Shown here: piece by piece, positions 1 to 8,298 of the stretch
Layout of the letters: the number at the start of each line of letters is the position of its first letter
Numbering within the stretch: the stretch's first letter is position 1
Assembly (NCBI RefSeq): GCF_008641105.1
Contig: NZ_VTTI01000004.1
Coordinates: 1-64,000, forward strand
Source: Halopseudomonas salina
GTDB lineage: Bacteria; Pseudomonadota; Gammaproteobacteria; Pseudomonadales; Pseudomonadaceae
Reading direction: 5' to 3'
DNA length: 64,000 bases
Position numbers and translations under genes: made by a program
Notes under the pieces: model-generated
The model's input: the letters and a program-made list of their open reading frames with translations, nothing else
The model's database searches: none
Told to the model about the DNA's origin: nothing

Positions 1-309
1 GCGCCCGCCGAGATCCATCTGGCCTGGCCAGCTCAGTGTCTCCACGCCCGTGGCCGTTGCCGCGCGGAATGCGTTGCAGTGGAACTCCAGGGCAATATCT
101 TGCGTGGCCGCCAGCCGCCATGCCTTGGACAGCGGCAGGTTCTGGCCGGGCTCACCATCCTTGCTGAACTCAACACCCCGGGCGCGCAGCGCGCCGGCGA
201 GCAGGTCCCGAAACTCCAGCACGATATCGGCCTCGGTATAGCCATTCCCCACAGCACCAGGGTCAGCGTCGGAGTGGCCGGCGCTGATGAAGAGTGTTCT
301 CGTTTGCAT
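1..309 (-). CDS. N-acetylmuramoyl-L-alanine amidase (phage endolysin), 3' end cut by window edge
   Basis: The minus strand encodes at least 103 residues starting MQTRTLFISAGHSDADPGA. This is the Zn-binding GHxxxDPG motif of the Amidase_3 family, followed by a Glu (in YTEADI, about residue 25) and by an EFHCNA segment holding the second metal-binding His. The family cleaves the amide bond between muramic acid and the stem peptide, so this is the likely lysis enzyme of the prophage. The start is supported by AGGAG just upstream. The C-terminus lies outside the window. No signal peptide is visible, so release would depend on a holin; a candidate lies far away at 23,367-23,738. Confidence 0.85.
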   Translation of the reverse strand, partial: MQTRTLFISAGHSDADPGAVGNGYTEADIVLEFRDLLAGALRARGVEFSKDGEPGQNLPLSKAWRLAATQDIALEFHCNAFRAATATGVETLSWPGQMDLGGR

Positions 310-332
310 GGGTTGCTCCTGAATTGCAGGCA

Positions 333-355
333 TAAAAAAGCCCGCCGAAGCGGGC
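333..355 (-). terminator. Rho-independent terminator read on the minus strand
   Basis: The stem GCCCGC / GCGGGC (340-345 and 350-355) has a CGAA loop and is preceded on the plus strand by a run of A, which is a U-tract for minus-strand transcripts. It lies just upstream of the endolysin gene, so it would separate that gene from minus-strand transcription coming from the tail region. Confidence 0.7.
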
Positions 356-450
356 ACATATTGAGTCGGGTTCCGACCGATCAGCAGCCGGAAATAAAAA
401 GTCACCCTAGCCGGAAGAAAGCATCCCGCTCTCGCCAATCTGAGGTACTT

Positions 451-579
451 ATGAACGAACACACACTCAAAAGGCTGATCCTCCTGACCAGGCTCCTCAC
501 CAGCCTCATCGAGCTTGCAAAGCACTTATTAACCATTGCACCCCTCATTCAGTCACATAGCGTCACCTGCTCCCTCTAA
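451..579 (+). CDS. Small hydrophobic ORF (42 aa)
   Basis: A 42-codon ORF preceded by GAGG at a 5-base spacing. The product is short and rich in Leu and Ile, with repeated LL pairs and a few Lys and Arg, and could form one amphipathic or membrane helix. It lies 17 bases before the next plus-strand gene and could be co-transcribed with it. No family is recognised. Its size and position beside the lysis gene allow a membrane-active role, but this is inference only; it may also be chance coding potential. Confidence 0.35.
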   Translation: MNEHTLKRLILLTRLLTSLIELAKHLLTIAPLIQSHSVTCSL

Positions 580-596
580 ACGCAGGAGCACTCAGC

Positions 597-875
597 ATGA
601 TCTTTAAGAAAGCCACTACGATGTCGACTGGAATGGATCAAGACGCAAAAATTGACCGCGGCCTTCAGTCTGGAGACCGCGTCTTCGTGGAGTCAGACGA
701 GCACCAAGGGCAAATCCAGATAACACTCAAATCACAATCAGGAGCCACCTGGGCCGGGCGAGTCAGCGGCTATTACCCGCCACTCGACGCCTCAGCAGAA
801 CCCCAAGACTGCGAGTGGGACAGCCTGCAGGATGTCGAGAAAGATCAGGTCATCCATCACGAATACGGAGGATAA
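597..875 (+). CDS. Hypothetical phage protein (92 aa)
   Basis: Acidic 92-residue protein with an AGGAG Shine-Dalgarno 8 bases before the ATG. An in-frame ATG at 621 is the alternative start. The middle contains an ITLKSQSGATWAGRVSGYY stretch that reads like a small beta-barrel, and the C-terminus is charged. No known domain is recognised. It is the second gene of the plus-strand accessory cluster next to the endolysin, transcribed opposite to the late genes. Confidence 0.6.
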   Translation: MIFKKATTMSTGMDQDAKIDRGLQSGDRVFVESDEHQGQIQITLKSQSGATWAGRVSGYYPPLDASAEPQDCEWDSLQDVEKDQVIHHEYGG

Positions 876-889
876 GCCCAGCCGAACAG

Positions 890-920
890 GCCCGGCTGCA
901 GACCGCCTACGCAGCCGGGC
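890..920. other. Strong GC hairpin without U-tract
   Basis: A perfect 10-bp inverted repeat, GCCCGGCTGC / GCAGCCGGGC, with an 11-base loop lies just after the 597-875 gene. There is no T-run on either side, so it is not a classical terminator. It may shield the 3' end of the upstream mRNA or insulate the LexA-box gene that follows. Confidence 0.45.
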
Positions 921-958
921 TGCCCAGAATCAAACAGATTGATTTTCCTGCCTCATTC

Positions 959-986
959 AATATGCTGTACATCCATACAGCATATT
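959..986. promoter_or_regulatory. LexA-type SOS box in an extended 11-bp palindrome
   Basis: CTGTACATCCATACAG at 965-980 has the CTGT-N8-ACAG layout of the gammaproteobacterial LexA box with both half-sites perfect. The symmetry extends outward to 11-bp arms (959-969 and 976-986, AATATGCTGTA / TACAGCATATT). It sits immediately upstream of the small gene ending at 1290, so that gene is predicted to be SOS-induced. A binding site for a phage regulator is possible instead. Confidence 0.75.
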
Positions 987-996
987 GACCAACACT

Positions 997-1290
997 ATGA
1001 TCTTTCTCGTTAGGCGCATGCGAGCCCAGGGCGTACCGCTCACCCCCGACCAACTACGAAAAGCAGAAGAGATCCGCGGTGACGTGCGCATCAACCACGA
1101 GAGCTGTGCACTCGGCCGCGCTTCCATCATCGCCATGCTGAAGGGCGCGATGCCGCTGAATGAACCGCAGATACCTGACCTACTGGACGCGAGCGCGCAA
1201 TCCATGGCGCCCAACGCTTTTGTAATCTCCGGCATTGAGCTCGTCGACGGGGCGGCTTATGCTCAAAGCTGGCTGTGCCGGCCAGAATGA
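997..1290 (+). CDS. Small SOS-controlled phage protein of unknown function
   Basis: About 97 residues, beginning MIFLVRRMRAQGVPLTPDQL. The N-terminal half is basic and helical and the C-terminal half ends in AYAQSWLCRPE. I recognise no domain. The start is uncertain. A TTG at 985 would fall inside the LexA palindrome. The ATG at 997 has no Shine-Dalgarno, and the ATG at 1018 has only a weak AGG. The LexA box just upstream implies expression after DNA damage, independently of or before full prophage induction. It is followed by the phage CsrA gene, with 67 bases between them. Confidence 0.6.
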   Translation: MIFLVRRMRAQGVPLTPDQLRKAEEIRGDVRINHESCALGRASIIAMLKGAMPLNEPQIPDLLDASAQSMAPNAFVISGIELVDGAAYAQSWLCRPE

Positions 1291-1357
1291 GATCCCGTTC
1301 GCAGACAACCGAGCCGGCCGATGGCATGCTCATGCTTTTTGAAAAGGAATTCAGACC

Positions 1358-1570
1358 ATGTTTGCACTCACCCGCCGGATCGGCGAGCGCATTTATATAG
1401 GCGACAACGTGATACTTGAGATACTCGACACCGATGGCCAGTGCGCTCGCATTGGTATCGACGCCCCTAGGGAGATCCTTGTATTGCGGGAAGAGCTAAT
1501 AATCTATGACGATTCGTCCGCATCGCCGAACCAGGACCAGCCGATTACTCAGGCAAAAGGCAAGATTTGA
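1358..1570 (+). CDS. Prophage-encoded CsrA/RsmA-family RNA-binding regulator
   Basis: A 70-residue protein matching the CsrA fold along its length: MFALTRRIGERIYIGD at the N-terminus, ARIGIDAPREI in the middle and VLREEL with the RNA-contacting Arg44. CsrA proteins bind GGA-containing hairpins in mRNA leaders as dimers and change translation or stability. The host orthologue rsmA is in the same window at 43,191-43,376 and is much closer to the canonical sequence. This copy is divergent and has a different, acidic C-terminal tail. AAAGGA lies upstream of the ATG. It probably lets the phage alter host or phage translation; the targets are unknown. Confidence 0.85.
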   Translation: MFALTRRIGERIYIGDNVILEILDTDGQCARIGIDAPREILVLREELIIYDDSSASPNQDQPITQAKGKI

Positions 1571-1609
1571 CCACGGTCATGCCTTGACCCCGGTCAATCT
1601 GCTAGTCAG

Positions 1610-2176
1610 TTAGAAAAATTTCGTTTCAGCCTCATCTATGAATCGCTCGTAAAACTCGATCCCAAGCTTCCCTAGAATCCGAGGGTCAGCCGAGTTCAAA
1701 GGCTTTTCCAGATGGCTAGTTGGCGGGTTATACCACTTGCCGGAATTAACGACGCTTTTTACCAGAAGCCTGGAAGGATAGTGCGTGAGGGTTACAGGAT
1801 CGCCCTCGTAATGGACAATCTCACCGTTCACTATTTCCAGCCTTTTAATATGGCCTGAGCCGTTCGGAAATCCGAGCCCTGTTCCGCCCGGCCTGTGCTC
1901 CGCAAGCTCTTGAATAGAGTGATTATCCGCATCCCGCGCCTGCTTCAGATAGCGAAGCAGCATGTCTTTTTTCCGTAGGTTTTGGGTTCTGCCTTGCCAT
2001 GGCTGAAACTGATCCCGAACATGCTGACAACCTCTTTCAGCTTTGTTCCAACACTTCTCAAGACAGTTCAAAAGCTGTCTCCAATAGTCTTCATACTCTT
2101 CAAAACTTTCCGCATTACTCATGTGCTCGAGCGCATTTTTCGCCGCTCTCAGCTCTGCCCTTGCTGCTTTTAGCAT
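1610..2176 (-). CDS. Hypothetical protein (188 aa)
   Basis: A minus-strand gene between plus-strand neighbours, so it is a separately transcribed accessory gene. The N-terminal 80 residues are predicted helical and charged, with several Trp and Cys. The middle has an RDADNHSIQEL segment followed by a beta-rich part. No confident family assignment can be made. Base composition is lower in GC than the surrounding structural genes, consistent with recent acquisition by the phage. Confidence 0.6.
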   Translation of the reverse strand: MLKAARAELRAAKNALEHMSNAESFEEYEDYWRQLLNCLEKCWNKAERGCQHVRDQFQPWQGRTQNLRKKDMLLRYLKQARDADNHSIQELAEHRPGGTGLGFPNGSGHIKRLEIVNGEIVHYEGDPVTLTHYPSRLLVKSVVNSGKWYNPPTSHLEKPLNSADPRILGKLGIEFYERFIDEAETKFF

Positions 2177-2346
2177 GATTCGTCCACCCGTTTAATATCC
2201 AACGAGTATGGGTAGTGGCGAGCTTCAGCGCAAACCAGCCGCTGCAGGATGCAATTAAACCTCATCTGACCTCAACTGCTTGGGGACAACCTGTCCACAG
2301 CCCTGCATGCTAGGCTTGCAACTCTGCCACCGCATGGAAGCCCCGC

Positions 2347-3045
2347 ATGAAACGTTTCAAGCTCGCCCTAGCCATTCTTGCCGCCGGTGCCGCACTGCTC
2401 GCGCCGATCGCCATCTACATCTGGCACTTTGGCTGGAGGATCACATCAGACCATGGGCAGTGGGCAGAGATGGGTTCTGCTATGGCAGGGATTTACGCAC
2501 CACTGCTAGGCTTACTTACCCTTGGGATCCTTTGGCAGCAACACCAAACCCTTAAAGCTCAACACACCCTGCAACGGGAGCAGCAATCGTTCCTGCATGA
2601 GCAGCACGTACAAAACACGTCACGCGAAAGGCTAGACAATGTTCTTCAAACCCTGCTGAGACGTCTAAGCGAGCAAGACAGCAAGGATGTTATAGGGGCG
2701 TACCAGACATTCTCTGACTCAGATATAACCGAGGAATTAACCTCAGGATACAGCTACGGCAAAGCTCAGACGGAACTAACAACTCTATGGATCGCTACCT
2801 ACAACTGCTTTGCCTTTTTCAAAACGACAGAAGACCCCTTGAGGCTTTGGTTCTATGGAGCCATGCGAGAAAAGATAATGGCTGAGATAGGCATGGCGAC
2901 GTGCATTACACTGGACTTAATCGCGCTATTGCAAGAAGCCTCTATTTCCCATTACGAGTACTTTACAGAGCTCAACACCCATGTAGCCAAAAAAGCCGAG
3001 ACCAAACCCGACCAGTTCCCTGCCCACACAAATGGCAATGCATGA
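2347..3045 (+). CDS. AbiC-like two-helix membrane protein, possible phage-exclusion moron
   Basis: Two hydrophobic helices near the N-terminus (about residues 6-27 and 44-65) flank a WAEMGSAMAGIYAPLLGLLTL segment. That resembles the start of the putative phage abortive-infection (AbiC-like) family, where a W/G-rich membrane segment precedes a long cytoplasmic helical region. A Gln/His-rich coiled stretch (about 65-100) and a helical C-terminal domain follow. It stands alone, has lower GC than its neighbours, and has a possible terminator downstream. A role in superinfection exclusion is inferred from the topology and setting, not shown. Confidence 0.55.
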   Translation: MKRFKLALAILAAGAALLAPIAIYIWHFGWRITSDHGQWAEMGSAMAGIYAPLLGLLTLGILWQQHQTLKAQHTLQREQQSFLHEQHVQNTSRERLDNVLQTLLRRLSEQDSKDVIGAYQTFSDSDITEELTSGYSYGKAQTELTTLWIATYNCFAFFKTTEDPLRLWFYGAMREKIMAEIGMATCITLDLIALLQEASISHYEYFTELNTHVAKKAETKPDQFPAHTNGNA

Positions 3046-3368
3046 CCTCGGTCCTGTTTCAGCAACATCCTTTTTTGTCTACGATTTGATTTGATGGGAA
3101 TGAATCTCTGGGGGACGGATTTCGAATCCGTTTGCACCCCCTATTCTGCGGGACTGCGATATGCTGCAAGGCCCTAGAACCGCATCTATCCTGATGATGC
3201 TATAGCGTGCTTAGGGGATTCTGGGGGAATCTATCGCACCAAATTTCCCCCAAGTCAGAGACGTGAACCCCGTCACTCCCCGCCCTACCCGCTTACGCTA
3301 CTATCCCTGTGCCGTGTTCAAAGGCGGCATCCTTGTTGTGCCGGGTTAAGCAGTCCCGGTTTTTAGGC
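3046..3368. other. Non-coding stretch with hairpins and a terminator
   Basis: About 320 bases with no credible gene. It contains a hairpin, ACGGAT-TTCGA-ATCCGT (3115-3131), enclosed by a G-run and a C-run (3110-3141), and a second C/G-run pair near 3215-3255. It ends with the terminator-like hairpin at 3341-3364. The first hairpin superficially resembles a tRNA T-arm but does not fold as one. It may be the scar of a past insertion. Confidence 0.4.
3341..3364 (+). terminator. Probable terminator at the convergent junction
   Basis: CCGGG (3341-3345) and CCCGG (3355-3359) are followed by TTTTT on the plus strand. It would stop plus-strand transcription from the AbiC-like gene before it runs into the minus-strand tail genes. 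Confidence 0.5.
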
Positions 3369-3623
3369 CTACCCCAGCGCCCGCCGCGCATCCTTCGCAT
3401 CCATTCCATGCCCTACCATCGCATTGATCGCGAACTCACGGTCCCGATACGGCAGCCCCGGCCCTACGCCGATCTTGACGTGAACCTTGTACGCCTGCAG
3501 CTCCAGCTGGATGCGTGCCATCTTGATCCGGCACAGCGCGTTATGGGTCCATGGCCCGAACAGAGCAACGCCGAAGAACTTACGCGGCCCCCGGCAGCGT
3601 GTAGTCGATCCGGATCGCTTCAA
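3369..3623 (-). CDS. Small phage protein after the tail-fibre assembly gene
   Basis: Up to 84 residues; the readable core runs from RKFFGVALFGPWTHN to the C-terminal DAKDARRALG. The only start giving full length is a TTG inside the preceding gene, so the true start is uncertain and translation may be coupled to that gene, whose stop lies 41 bases downstream of this TTG. The core contains a basic amphipathic helix and no recognised domain. It is the last gene of the late operon before the convergent terminator region. Confidence 0.45.
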   Translation of the reverse strand: MKRSGSTTRCRGPRKFFGVALFGPWTHNALCRIKMARIQLELQAYKVHVKIGVGPGLPYRDREFAINAMVGHGMDAKDARRALG

Positions 3624-4107
3624 GCTCTGCCATGGTAGTGGCCCGCCTTATCGCGTCATCAATCGCCTGCCGCCGCCCAACCAGAAATGCACTGGCCTGG
3701 GCGAACAACTGTACTTTGGCGACAGTGCGCTGCAGGTACTCCGCGCGCGGCACTCCGCGCACCTGGGCAGCAATGTCGATCCATGGCGTAGGTGCGGCAT
3801 GGTCCGCCTGCCATGCCAGTGCCTCGGCCCGCTGCCGCTCCCAGCTGCTGATTTCGCTTGGCGGGTAGTCTGCGGTCAAGGCCAGCATGGCCTGCTCAAA
3901 AAGTGAGTTATTTTTTTCTATCGTTTGCGTCTTCATCGACTGAAATGGGCTGTACTGTGCTTGAGCCTGTTCAAGAGATTCTTGGGGCACATCAGCCACA
4001 AACAGAACATTTCCTGACAACCAGTATTTTTCAATATCTGGCTGGCCTGCTAATACGGCTATACCTGAACAGTGGTCAATATCGGTCAGTACGATGCTCG
4101 CCATCAT
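3580..4107 (-). CDS. Tail-fibre assembly / chaperone-like protein
   Basis: 175 residues from the ATG at 4107, which overlaps the fibre stop codon as TAATG, with AGGGTAGGA upstream. The C-terminal part (TPWIDIAAQVRGV, then a long helix ending TTMAELEAI) matches the C-terminal helical domain common in phage tail-fibre assembly proteins. The gene directly follows the collagen-like fibre gene, as such chaperones do. The N-terminal half is unfamiliar and may be fibre-specific. Confidence 0.65.
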   Translation of the reverse strand: MMASIVLTDIDHCSGIAVLAGQPDIEKYWLSGNVLFVADVPQESLEQAQAQYSPFQSMKTQTIEKNNSLFEQAMLALTADYPPSEISSWERQRAEALAWQADHAAPTPWIDIAAQVRGVPRAEYLQRTVAKVQLFAQASAFLVGRRQAIDDAIRRATTMAELEAIRIDYTLPGAA

Positions 4108-5987
4108 TATCCTACCCTCGCCATCCAGAGCATCGGAGAAAAATCCAATACCATAACCTGTAAGGTACTGCCGGAATCTTGGAATGCCTGGCATGTGATG
4201 TAGTCTCCAGCCGCTAAAGTAACGACAGAACTACAAACAAGCCCAGTAGGAGCAGTGGGTACAGTTACAGGTGAAATATCTTGCCGCACTATGTCAGAGC
4301 TGCCGTTCTTCTGAACCCGGAGCACTCGACGTCCTGAACTGCTAGCCGACAAAAAGACACCCGCACCGATGATATATGCTCCGCCCTGGCCTGCCGGGAC
4401 CGTAAGGCGTCCGGGATTTGACGCTGGATTATGTATCTCACCACCGGCTTCATGCACTGTGGTGTTTAGCGTGACCTCAGTGAATGTTCCGCTTGGAACA
4501 CTTACGTTTGCCGAGTTGGTCGCTTTACCATAAACCGCAGTAAAACCACCGCCGCCACCGCCGCTACCCAGATCCGATAGCGCCGCCAGGTTTATCCATG
4601 TTACATCCCCCAAGTAACGCCACTGGAGGTGGGTCCCGTCGTTGCGAAGCTCGACTTCTCGTCCATCCTCTCCGGCAGGACCTGCGGAGCCTGCTGGGCC
4701 TTGAACACCTTGAACACCCTGCGGGCCCTCGGGCCCGGTCGGCCCGGTCGGCCCCACTTCGCCCTGGATGCCCTGCGGCCCGGCTGGCCCTTGCGGGCCT
4801 GATTCACCGTCTTCGCCCTGTATACCTTGCGGGCCCTGAATGTTTCCAGCATTGACCCAGTCAGAAGACGCAGTCGCCCACACCCAAAGGTCGCCATTGA
4901 TGATATAGGCATCGCCTTGGATGCCTGTGCCGGGTAGCTCGGCGATCGAATCCAAACTACCCAGTATTGCGAGGCCCGCACCGGTTTCACCTTGCGGACC
5001 TTGCGGGCCAATCGGCCCCTCCGGACCTGGGGGGCCGGCTTCACCCTGCAAACCCTGAGCACCTGGCGGGCCTGCTGGCCCAACTGGTCCTTCCGGGCCC
5101 GGCAGACCCTGTGGTCCTGGCGCGCCCTGCGCACCATCAGCACCCGCCGGGCCCTGGGCCCCAGCCGGACCCATCGGGCCTGCTGGTCCGGCTTCGCCGG
5201 GCGGACCTTGAAACGGTGTGCCGTCTGACCATCCGCCACCAGCGATCCGGAAGTACAGCATCCCGTTGTCCGTTGCCAGGTACGAGAAGTTCAGATCCTC
5301 GCCGTCGTGTGCGGAGCGATCAGCGAGCAGCCCAGTGGCGTCGACCTGGAAGGCCGGGCCGGGTTCGCCTGCTGGCCCGGCAGGCCCACGGTCCCCACCA
5401 ATCACAGCAAAGCCCTGACAGGTGGCCGGAGCAGTTCCTGCCGCAATGGCAGTCACCTTGCCCGCATAAACCCGCAGCACGTCAGTCGATCCCAGCTGCA
5501 CGTCGAGCGTGTACTCGAGCGCGCTCCACTCCAGCGCCTCGGTCTGCTCATCGGTCAGCACCACATCTACCCAGCCACCCGCATCCACGGTCACCGGCAA
5601 GGTGCCCACAGCCGCGCCCTTCTCATACAGGGTCAGCTCTGCAGTGGCACCGGTCAGCGGCAGGGGTGGGTAGTACACGATCTGGCCGCCAGAGGCCTTG
5701 CTGCCAGTGGCATTGATGGTGCTGATCTCCAGCGTTTCGGCATCCACCATCCGCGCGAAGTGCGGCCTCTCCTGAGGCAGCGCACGGTTCAGGGCTGGCA
5801 ACTGGCGGACCAGCTCGATCCAGATCGGCCAGTCGGTCGGCAGTCCGTGGTCTACGGTCAGGCGCAACGGGGCGGTGGGGCTGATGGTGGTGATATCGCG
5901 GTATTCGGGCGTCGGCTGCATGACGCGCAGAAGGGCACGGAAGGTCGCGCCCTTATGAATCACAAGTGCGAGCTGGGTAGGCTGCAT
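4107..5987 (-). CDS. Collagen-like tail fibre / tip protein
   Basis: 626 residues from the ATG at 5987, which has GGAG upstream. The N-terminal 200 residues form a beta-rich attachment domain. Two blocks of Gly-X-Y triplets follow, encoded at roughly 4980-5215 and 4665-4845 and rich in GPA, GPQ and GPE. They are separated by a globular insert containing [16 protein letters not shown], a repeat seen in phage collagen-like proteins. A Gly-rich linker leads to a beta-sandwich C-terminal domain likely to bind the receptor. The triplets should form a trimeric collagen helix. Repeats of this kind are prone to length change by recombination. Confidence 0.85.
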   Translation of the reverse strand: MQPTQLALVIHKGATFRALLRVMQPTPEYRDITTISPTAPLRLTVDHGLPTDWPIWIELVRQLPALNRALPQERPHFARMVDAETLEISTINATGSKASGGQIVYYPPLPLTGATAELTLYEKGAAVGTLPVTVDAGGWVDVVLTDEQTEALEWSALEYTLDVQLGSTDVLRVYAGKVTAIAAGTAPATCQGFAVIGGDRGPAGPAGEPGPAFQVDATGLLADRSAHDGEDLNFSYLATDNGMLYFRIAGGGWSDGTPFQGPPGEAGPAGPMGPAGAQGPAGADGAQGAPGPQGLPGPEGPVGPAGPPGAQGLQGEAGPPGPEGPIGPQGPQGETGAGLAILGSLDSIAELPGTGIQGDAYIINGDLWVWATASSDWVNAGNIQGPQGIQGEDGESGPQGPAGPQGIQGEVGPTGPTGPEGPQGVQGVQGPAGSAGPAGEDGREVELRNDGTHLQWRYLGDVTWINLAALSDLGSGGGGGGFTAVYGKATNSANVSVPSGTFTEVTLNTTVHEAGGEIHNPASNPGRLTVPAGQGGAYIIGAGVFLSASSSGRRVLRVQKNGSSDIVRQDISPVTVPTAPTGLVCSSVVTLAAGDYITCQAFQDSGSTLQVMVLDFSPMLWMARVG

Positions 5988-6019
5988 GGGTGTCTCCGTT
6001 ACTGTAGGCGGGTTGTTGC

Positions 6020-6739
6020 TCAGTTGGGTTGCGGGTCCGGGGGCGTCAGGGCAAACCACGCAGAGTCCGAGGTCAGTAGGAACAGGCCGAACGACACCTC
6101 GGTAGAGGCGCTACTCAATACAACTCGGCCATAGAAATAATCGCTGCTGGGAGTGATGACCAAGTCCCCGTTCAGGTCGTTACCGCTTTGAAATGCCGGC
6201 CCACCCAGAATAGAAATCGGCCCCCCGGTTAGTCGCAATCGAAGATCCCCAGCTTCGGCGCCGCCCGACACATACAGATCGAACGAATGACCCTGCCCCG
6301 CAGACGGGACAGGCAGATCCAAAACAACATCACCCAGGCCCATAAATACGCATACGTTGGCAGCGCCCGCGGGCACGGCAAAAGTACCGGCCTCCTCGTC
6401 TACCAAAATCGCAGGCGATCCTGCGGAGGCGCCGCCCTGCTGTATCAGCTCAGCAAATGCCGCCGTCACAGTGCAAGCAATTACGGTATCCGCCGCCCAG
6501 CTGCCAGGCGTGACAGTGCCCTCGCGAGCGCGTGAGCCAATCGTCAGCACCCCGCCACTCTTGCCGGTGATGCGCAGGATCTCAGGGGCGTCACCGTTCG
6601 GGTCAATCGTCAGGTCGTAGTAATCGCCAGAGGCAAACGTCAGCTTGTCCGCCTGGGCGGTGGGCACGGTCAGGGTGTTGTCTGTGCTGGCCAGGGGCGC
6701 GCTCAGCACAGTCGCCCAGTTGTTCGCGAATTTCTGCAT
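6020..6739 (-). CDS. Phage tail structural protein
   Basis: 239 residues, almost entirely beta-strand, Thr/Ser/Gly-rich and low in Lys. The N-terminus ([14 protein letters not shown]...[14 protein letters not shown]) resembles domains found near the adsorption apparatus of siphophage tails. It is followed 32 bases later by the collagen-like fibre gene, so it probably joins the fibre to the tail tip. No specific family name can be given. Confidence 0.6.
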   Translation of the reverse strand: MQKFANNWATVLSAPLASTDNTLTVPTAQADKLTFASGDYYDLTIDPNGDAPEILRITGKSGGVLTIGSRAREGTVTPGSWAADTVIACTVTAAFAELIQQGGASAGSPAILVDEEAGTFAVPAGAANVCVFMGLGDVVLDLPVPSAGQGHSFDLYVSGGAEAGDLRLRLTGGPISILGGPAFQSGNDLNGDLVITPSSDYFYGRVVLSSASTEVSFGLFLLTSDSAWFALTPPDPQPN

Positions 6740-6741
6740 GG

Positions 6742-8298
6742 TTATATCCAGTTGACGGGCGTGGGGGCGGCGATGATGATCTGCCCGGTTTTGGGGTTGT
6801 AGCTGCCGTACTGCAACAGGTTGGTTTCGGACCAGGTGCCGGTGCTGGTTTTGAGTCCGTCTGGCGTCAGGGCGCCGACATAGCTGCCGGCGGTGCTGGT
6901 GCTGCGCGTGCTGAGGCCCATGCAGTTGTTGCTGAACAGGTCGAGCAGGTACTGCACGTTGATTTCAGAGCCCAGCTGCGAGTCTTTCGGGCCAGCGAAT
7001 ACCTGCGCGATCGGGCGACGGCTGAGGTTGTCGCCGGTCAACAGCGCCCCAGGCGGCCTGCCTAGATTCTCCAGATCCTGGCCGCCGACCGTTGCTGTCT
7101 CGCTGCCCACCAGATACACATTGCTGACCACATCGCCAGACACGGTACTGGTCACGCTGCAGGGCAGCGGCTGAATCCAGTTCTGCGCAGCGCCCTCTGT
7201 TTCAAATACCGCATCCGTGTTGGCCACCCTGGTACCAGCCAACTGAGCCAGGCCCAATACCTCTATCTGAGTGGTGCCGTCTGTGCGCTCAACCTGCACG
7301 CGCTGGGTGGCGGTCTCCCACTGAAGGCCGTTGTTCGTAACCTGACTGACCAGCCCGAGGTGGAAGTAAACCGGCACCGGGGTTTCATCAGCAAAGCGCA
7401 CAGCCCACATCCAGCGGTAATGCTCGGTGTACTCGCCGGCGCGGGGTACGTCCGTGCCGCCACCGGGCCCGGTCAGCACCTCGGTTGCAAAATCATAGGT
7501 CACGCGGTCGCCCACATACACCCCGTCTTCCGTCGCCGGGGAGCGCGCCACTTCAGGGCCCAGCACATAACCCAGGATACGGTTATCAATGGGCGGCTCG
7601 GTGAATATGCTGGCTGGCCGAATGTCCGCGATGTCATAAAGCAGGCTGACGTTCACCAACAGATCGGCGCCGGTACCCGTCACGCTGCACAGGTAGAAAC
7701 GGTAGGGCCGCGGCTTCTTGTCCAGAGGTGAGACGTTGGCGCTTTGATACGCTGCCAGGGCCAACACGGCATGCCGGCCAGTGGAGCTGACGCTATGCAG
7801 GCGCAATACACCGTTGGCGGATGAGCGCAGGTCAGCAAACACCTTGGCCGCATCTGCCCCTGTTGCACGACCATAGCCCAACGCAAACCCCTGCACCTTC
7901 TCCTGCGGCTCTACATGCCACTCGCCAAAGCGCCGGGTAACAAACTCGCCCACCGTGTCCGAGGCACTCACCACCGCATTGCGGATATGAACACGCCAGC
8001 GGCTGCCGTCCTCGGCCTGGTAGATCCAGCCTCGCAGCGCCTGGCCGTACAAGCTGGCACCGGTAATCAGCGCCTGCCCGGCCCACCACTCGCCGCCAGG
8101 GGGCGCAACAGCCTCTTCTTCCGGTGTGATGGGGTCAATACCCGGCACGGTGATCAGATGGGTATCGCCGGGGCCGGCGTAAATGTCGGGGCCTACGGTG
8201 TCGATGGGTTGCGGGTAAGGTCGTGTGCTTTCATCAGTAAGGGTGATGGCGCCATTCGCGACGGGGCCATGCCAGGGCCACATCAACGCCCGCCTCAT
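6742..8298 (-). CDS. Tail tip / baseplate structural protein
   Basis: 518 residues with many beta strands and no transmembrane segment. The first residues (MWPWHGPVANGAITLTDE) overlap the end of the preceding gene by 4 bases. Gene order (tape measure, two tip proteins, this, fibre) places it in the distal tail complex. I do not recognise a catalytic motif, so a structural role is inferred from position. Confidence 0.6.
   Translation of the reverse strand: MRRALMWPWHGPVANGAITLTDESTRPYPQPIDTVGPDIYAGPGDTHLITVPGIDPITPEEEAVAPPGGEWWAGQALITGASLYGQALRGWIYQAEDGSRWRVHIRNAVVSASDTVGEFVTRRFGEWHVEPQEKVQGFALGYGRATGADAAKVFADLRSSANGVLRLHSVSSTGRHAVLALAAYQSANVSPLDKKPRPYRFYLCSVTGTGADLLVNVSLLYDIADIRPASIFTEPPIDNRILGYVLGPEVARSPATEDGVYVGDRVTYDFATEVLTGPGGGTDVPRAGEYTEHYRWMWAVRFADETPVPVYFHLGLVSQVTNNGLQWETATQRVQVERTDGTTQIEVLGLAQLAGTRVANTDAVFETEGAAQNWIQPLPCSVTSTVSGDVVSNVYLVGSETATVGGQDLENLGRPPGALLTGDNLSRRPIAQVFAGPKDSQLGSEINVQYLLDLFSNNCMGLSTRSTSTAGSYVGALTPDGLKTSTGTWSETNLLQYGSYNPKTGQIIIAAPTPVNWI

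Noticed and set aside
3110..3141. Sequence resembling the T-arm and acceptor end of a tRNA
   Set aside because: The loop and closing pair do not fit (no G53-C61 pair when the loop is TTCGAAT), and no D- or anticodon arm lies upstream.
4660..5215. Regularly repeated DNA that could suggest a CRISPR array
   Set aside because: The period is 9 bases and follows Gly-X-Y codons; there are no spacers.
4601..5239. Long open frames in other phases within the fibre gene
   Set aside because: They arise from the Gly-X-Y repeats, which keep all frames open; no start signals.
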